Assembly: GCA_018398805.1 (NCBI GenBank)
Contig: JAGFBZ010001954.1
Coordinates: 1-64,000, forward strand
Direction: 5' to 3'
DNA length: 64,000 bases
Origin: Hirundichthys speculiger
Taxonomy: Eukaryota; Chordata; Actinopteri; Beloniformes; Exocoetidae
The position numbers and the translations under genes were made by a program. The notes beneath the pieces were generated by a model. That model was not told the DNA's origin, made no database searches, and was given only the letters and a program-made list of their open reading frames with translations. Shown here in pieces: positions 61,110 through 64,000 of this stretch (positions are counted from its first letter, which is position 1; each line of letters opens with the position of its first letter).

Positions 61110-62298
61110 CAGGGCCGTCGCAGGGGGGGGTGCGAGGCCCCGTGCAAACTTGAAATGCGAGGCCCTGCAGTTTGACATGGATGTGCAATTGCGCATGACT
61201 AACAGTCGCACGGACACCGCTATTCTAGTTCTACTGCACGCATAATCATGCTGCAATACGTTTTTATTAGGTAGAATGATACATCCTAATCATACACAGT
61301 CTCAGCCTTTTTGCTATTTATTTCAAATGGGGAAAATCAACTGTGCAAAGAGGCTTTACATCAAGTCAGCTCGTCACTCTATTTTTGCCATCTTGACATT
61401 TTAAACAAGTAGATTAGGACACTTTTCATTCATAATATACGTTAATTTTCATTACAACTATACACAACATATTTACTGCACTGTAACTCTAACAAATCAG
61501 ATGGACTCACCATGCGTAAATTGCGCGGAAGCTGATCATGTCAGAGTCACTTTCCTTGCCTTCTTGGCTGCAAACTCAGCAATAAGATCTTTATAATCCA
61601 GTTTGGATGCAATGTCCTTTTTAATTAATAGCAGGGCAAGCCCGCACCGTCTGTCCTGTGACATGGAGGTGCGCAAATTGTTTTTGATTAGTTTCAACTT
61701 TGAAAAGCTTCGCTCTCCCGATGCCACCGTCACTGGAAAAGTCAATAAGATCCTGAGCGCAATCTCACAGTTAGGGAAAATTCCTTGAATCCCTTTAAGG
61801 TAACGAAGTGTTTGAAGTGCTGTAGTTGTCCCCTCTGGGATTATCTCTCGAAGTCCTCAACTCCGTGAAGAGGTCCGGTGCGTTTATTCGGACGAGCTCA
61901 GCGCATCACTCAGTCTTGTGCACTGTCTTTGCAGGCAGTCTCATCCATTTCACGGAGTTTGGTCAGATCAAAAAGAAATCCAAACATGTTTCCAAACACC
62001 TGCATTTGTTTAAAACGAGTATGGAGAGCAGTGAGGGCCTGGTCCACTATCACATTAAAATAGTCCGTTATATACACCTGCTCTGGGTCTGGAGTATATT
62101 CATTTGCATTTTCATCACGTTTGCGTTTCAATCGCCGTGTTGGTTTTATTACAGGTTCAGTAAATAGTGTATTTACTGAAAATAAAATAAATAATAATAT
62201 ATACTGTATTATATATGTATTATATATACACCTTCACGTCACAGCGCGGGGCCCTGGGCGACCGCCCCCTTCGCCCCCCCCCCCTTGCGACGGGTCTG
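61110..62298 (-). mobile_element. Inner hAT element with transposase relic
   Basis: The ends cagggccgtcgcaggggg and ccccttgcgacgggtctg are inverted with two changes. Identical flanks caagaaat (61102-61109 and 62299-62306) form a perfect 8-bp duplication. It inserted into a related hAT. It carries the C-terminal part of a transposase on the minus strand. C- and G-runs near both ends may be length-uncertain. Confidence 0.88.
61536..62131 (-). pseudogene. hAT transposase C-terminus, decayed
   Basis: Minus-strand frames 61910-62131 (PDPEQVYITDYFNVIVDQAL) and 61536-61745 (FPVTVASGERSFSKLKLIKN) belong to one reading, with a stop and frame change between them; the linker REIIPEGTTTALQTLRYL is readable. 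The second block is the hAT family dimerisation domain (the VASGERSFS core) with its following DLIAEFA tail. The N-terminal zinc finger and catalytic core are absent, because the element spans only 1.2 kb. It cannot make an active enzyme. Confidence 0.82.
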
Positions 62299-62712
62299 CA
62301 AGAAATATAAATCTGGTTCTCAGAAACGTAAAGAGAGGAAAGAGAGAGAGAAGAAACAAAATGAGGGGAGTCAGCTGCTTACAGACTTCTTCTCAAAGAA
62401 AGGTGAGTACAATTATAACAAACGTTAAACTTTAAACACACGAAATGAAATCCCATTGTCAACTGCCGTAAGCTCCGCTATCATTGCTAAAACGGACATA
62501 AACAGCCCTAAAGCAAGATCAGATAATAGACTACCCTTTCAAATGGTCTTGTTATTAAAATAAGGGAATATAAAGTCGGATAATATTGCAGCAATATAAC
62601 AGCAAGCAGGTGGACAGGTGATCGGTTGGTGTTGGTGGTGGTAATGGGGGGGGGGGCACCAGAACCTCCTTTGTAGGGGCCCAGAATTTGGTGCTACGGC
62701 CCTGGGTATGAC

Positions 62713-63110
62713 ACAAGGTCACACAAATACATACATACATATTTGCATAAGCATGCACATGTACATACACATATGTACACACAGATATAACAATTAAAAA
62801 CAGTAACAGTAATAACAGTAAGAATACTAATAATAACCAAGATAATGAAGACAATAATATCAACAATCATAATACTACATCTAATAATAATAATAATTCC
62901 AGCCATAATATGATCAACAATAGTAATAACAAAGGCAATTATCATAATTTTCACCATAGCCACTATCACTATCTTAAGCTAAATCAGATCCTTCATGGGT
63001 GTGTTGCTGCCGGCCACGTCCACGCTGCAAGTGGGCAGATTTGTCTCAGAGGCACCTGTGATCCACAGGCTGCCACCCCCACAACTGACCCCCCCCCCAC
63101 CACCAGGAGG
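62713..63110. repeat. ATA/AAT-rich simple repeat stretch
   Basis: Cataca and acac units (62726-62780) pass into degenerate aataat/aacaat repeats up to about 62975, then GC-richer sequence. Low complexity; no gene. Confidence 0.6.
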
Positions 63111-63118
63111 CTCTAACC

Positions 63119-63728
63119 CAGGGGTTCCCAAACTTTTCAACACGCGACCCCCAAAATAACGGTGCCAGAGACTGGCGACCCCCACTATCCCCGGATGTGA
63201 CTGAAAAAATAAAATGTGCGCACAGGCCATACGCACAAACACGGGCTTAACGACATCACAAAAGAACAGAGCAGCCTGTTATGATTTTACATATAGAAAT
63301 TTACTGTTTGATAAAAGCAGAATACCTCAGTCAAAATAATATCTATGTAACATGAGTGCACAGTATTACTGTCATGTGCAAACTTAACTTTAACATTACT
63401 TTAATGGTTAATGGTATTAAAGCATCCGCATTGTGATGTTTACTGTGGAGCCGTAACCTGACACCTGCAAATGATGCTATGTTAATCTGTCTTAATCACC
63501 TCAGGAAGAAAATCTGTAGTTTTATTTTAATTTTATCTACCATGTTTCATAATTTTTACAACTATGGCTGAATTTTTCTGTATTTTATTTTATTTTTAAT
63601 TTATTAGATTTATATATATATATATATATATATTAAAAAAAAAAGATTTATGGAAATCATTTCGCGACCCACCCCACGGCGTCCCGCGACCCCCCGGGGG
63701 GTCCCGACCCCCACTTTGGGAACCACTG
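63119..63728. mobile_element. hAT-type MITE with perfect 8-bp duplication
   Basis: The ends caggggttcccaaactttt and cactttgggaaccactg are inverted copies. The flanks are identical, ctctaacc (63111-63118 and 63729-63736). Inside are a (TA)n run at 63611-63632 and mirrored gcgacccc/ggggtc blocks near each end. Non-coding. Confidence 0.9.
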
Positions 63729-63736
63729 CTCTAACC

Positions 63737-64000
63737 CACAGCAAGGGCGTTGCCAAGAGTACTGACCTGGCAACCATCACCCCAGCACCACTCCCGTCAA
63801 CCACCGACTGCCAACAGACAAAGAGAGAAGGAGACGGTGAGGAAGGAAAAACTGGAGGGACACAACCAACGCCAGGAGAGCCAAGGCAGGCACCAAGGTC
63901 CCACCCATGCCCCAGCTTCCCCAAAGCTACAGTTTCTTTTTTTTTTTTTTGGATTTGAGGGTGTTGTTATTAAAGAGGCATTTCTTGGAGGAGGGAGCCA
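63737..64000. other. Unannotated sequence to the window end
   Basis: GC-richer sequence continuing that left of the MITE. No gene recognised. A poly-T run lies near 63935-63950. Confidence 0.35.

Larger units (their letters stand above)
60755..62704. mobile_element. hAT-type element, host of a second hAT
   Basis: The ends cagggccgtcggacagg and ggtgctacggccctg are inverted. The flanks are identical, ggtatgac (60747-60754 and 62705-62712), an exact 8-bp duplication. Removing the inner element (61110-62298 and one duplication copy) leaves about 750 bp, so the outer element is a non-autonomous hAT. Confidence 0.88.

Overview
The window looks like a teleost fish nuclear contig. The support is its repeat content (Tc1-like, hAT, PIF/Harbinger-like, CACTA-like, a chromodomain Ty3/gypsy element, LINE relics, TG/TA microsatellites) and one vertebrate gene exon with teleost-like gene structure. 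There are no operons, bacterial genes, rRNA or CRISPR. Most of the sequence is AT-rich intergenic or intronic DNA.

Only one host gene is well supported. The first coding exon of a Shisa-family gene (Shisa8/9 clade, AMPA-receptor auxiliary type) lies at 33889-34506 on the + strand. It has a clean 3' splice site, signal peptide, eight-cysteine domain and transmembrane segment, and the reading frame runs straight into a 5' splice site. A GA-rich, (CAG)7-bearing stretch near 31.4-31.7 kb may be its promoter and 5' untranslated exon. Downstream exons were not recognised.

The rest is a set of mobile-element layers. 0.4-0.9 kb: a hAT-type MITE containing another. 11.7-13.2 kb: a Harbinger-like relic with a Myb/SANT-like exon. 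13.4-21.9 kb: a decayed Tc1-like element into which three others have inserted: a complete 5.3-kb chromovirus (TTAAT target duplication), a 355-bp hAT MITE and a ~1.3-kb DNA element. 25.4-27.9 kb: a microsatellite, a hAT fragment, an L2/CR1-like LINE 3' end and a retroposon tail. 37.7-50.3 kb: five hAT-type elements with 8-bp target duplications, plus a reverse-oriented LINE fragment. 50.6-56.1 kb: a TIR-bounded, TA-flanked element carrying a decayed multi-exon C2H2 zinc-finger gene, itself invaded by two MITEs. 60.7-62.7 kb: a hAT inside a hAT, both with perfect 8-bp duplications, the inner one carrying a transposase C-terminus relic. 63.1-63.7 kb: another hAT MITE with a perfect duplication.

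Points most worth following up: the 11-nt complementarity between the chromovirus primer-binding site and its own LTR (a Tf1/sushi-type self-priming signature); the zinc-finger gene as cargo or core of the 5.5-kb element, with a 66-nt exon duplicated exactly at its splice limits; and the LTR comparison, where differences are mostly homopolymer indels, so some frameshifts may be sequence errors.
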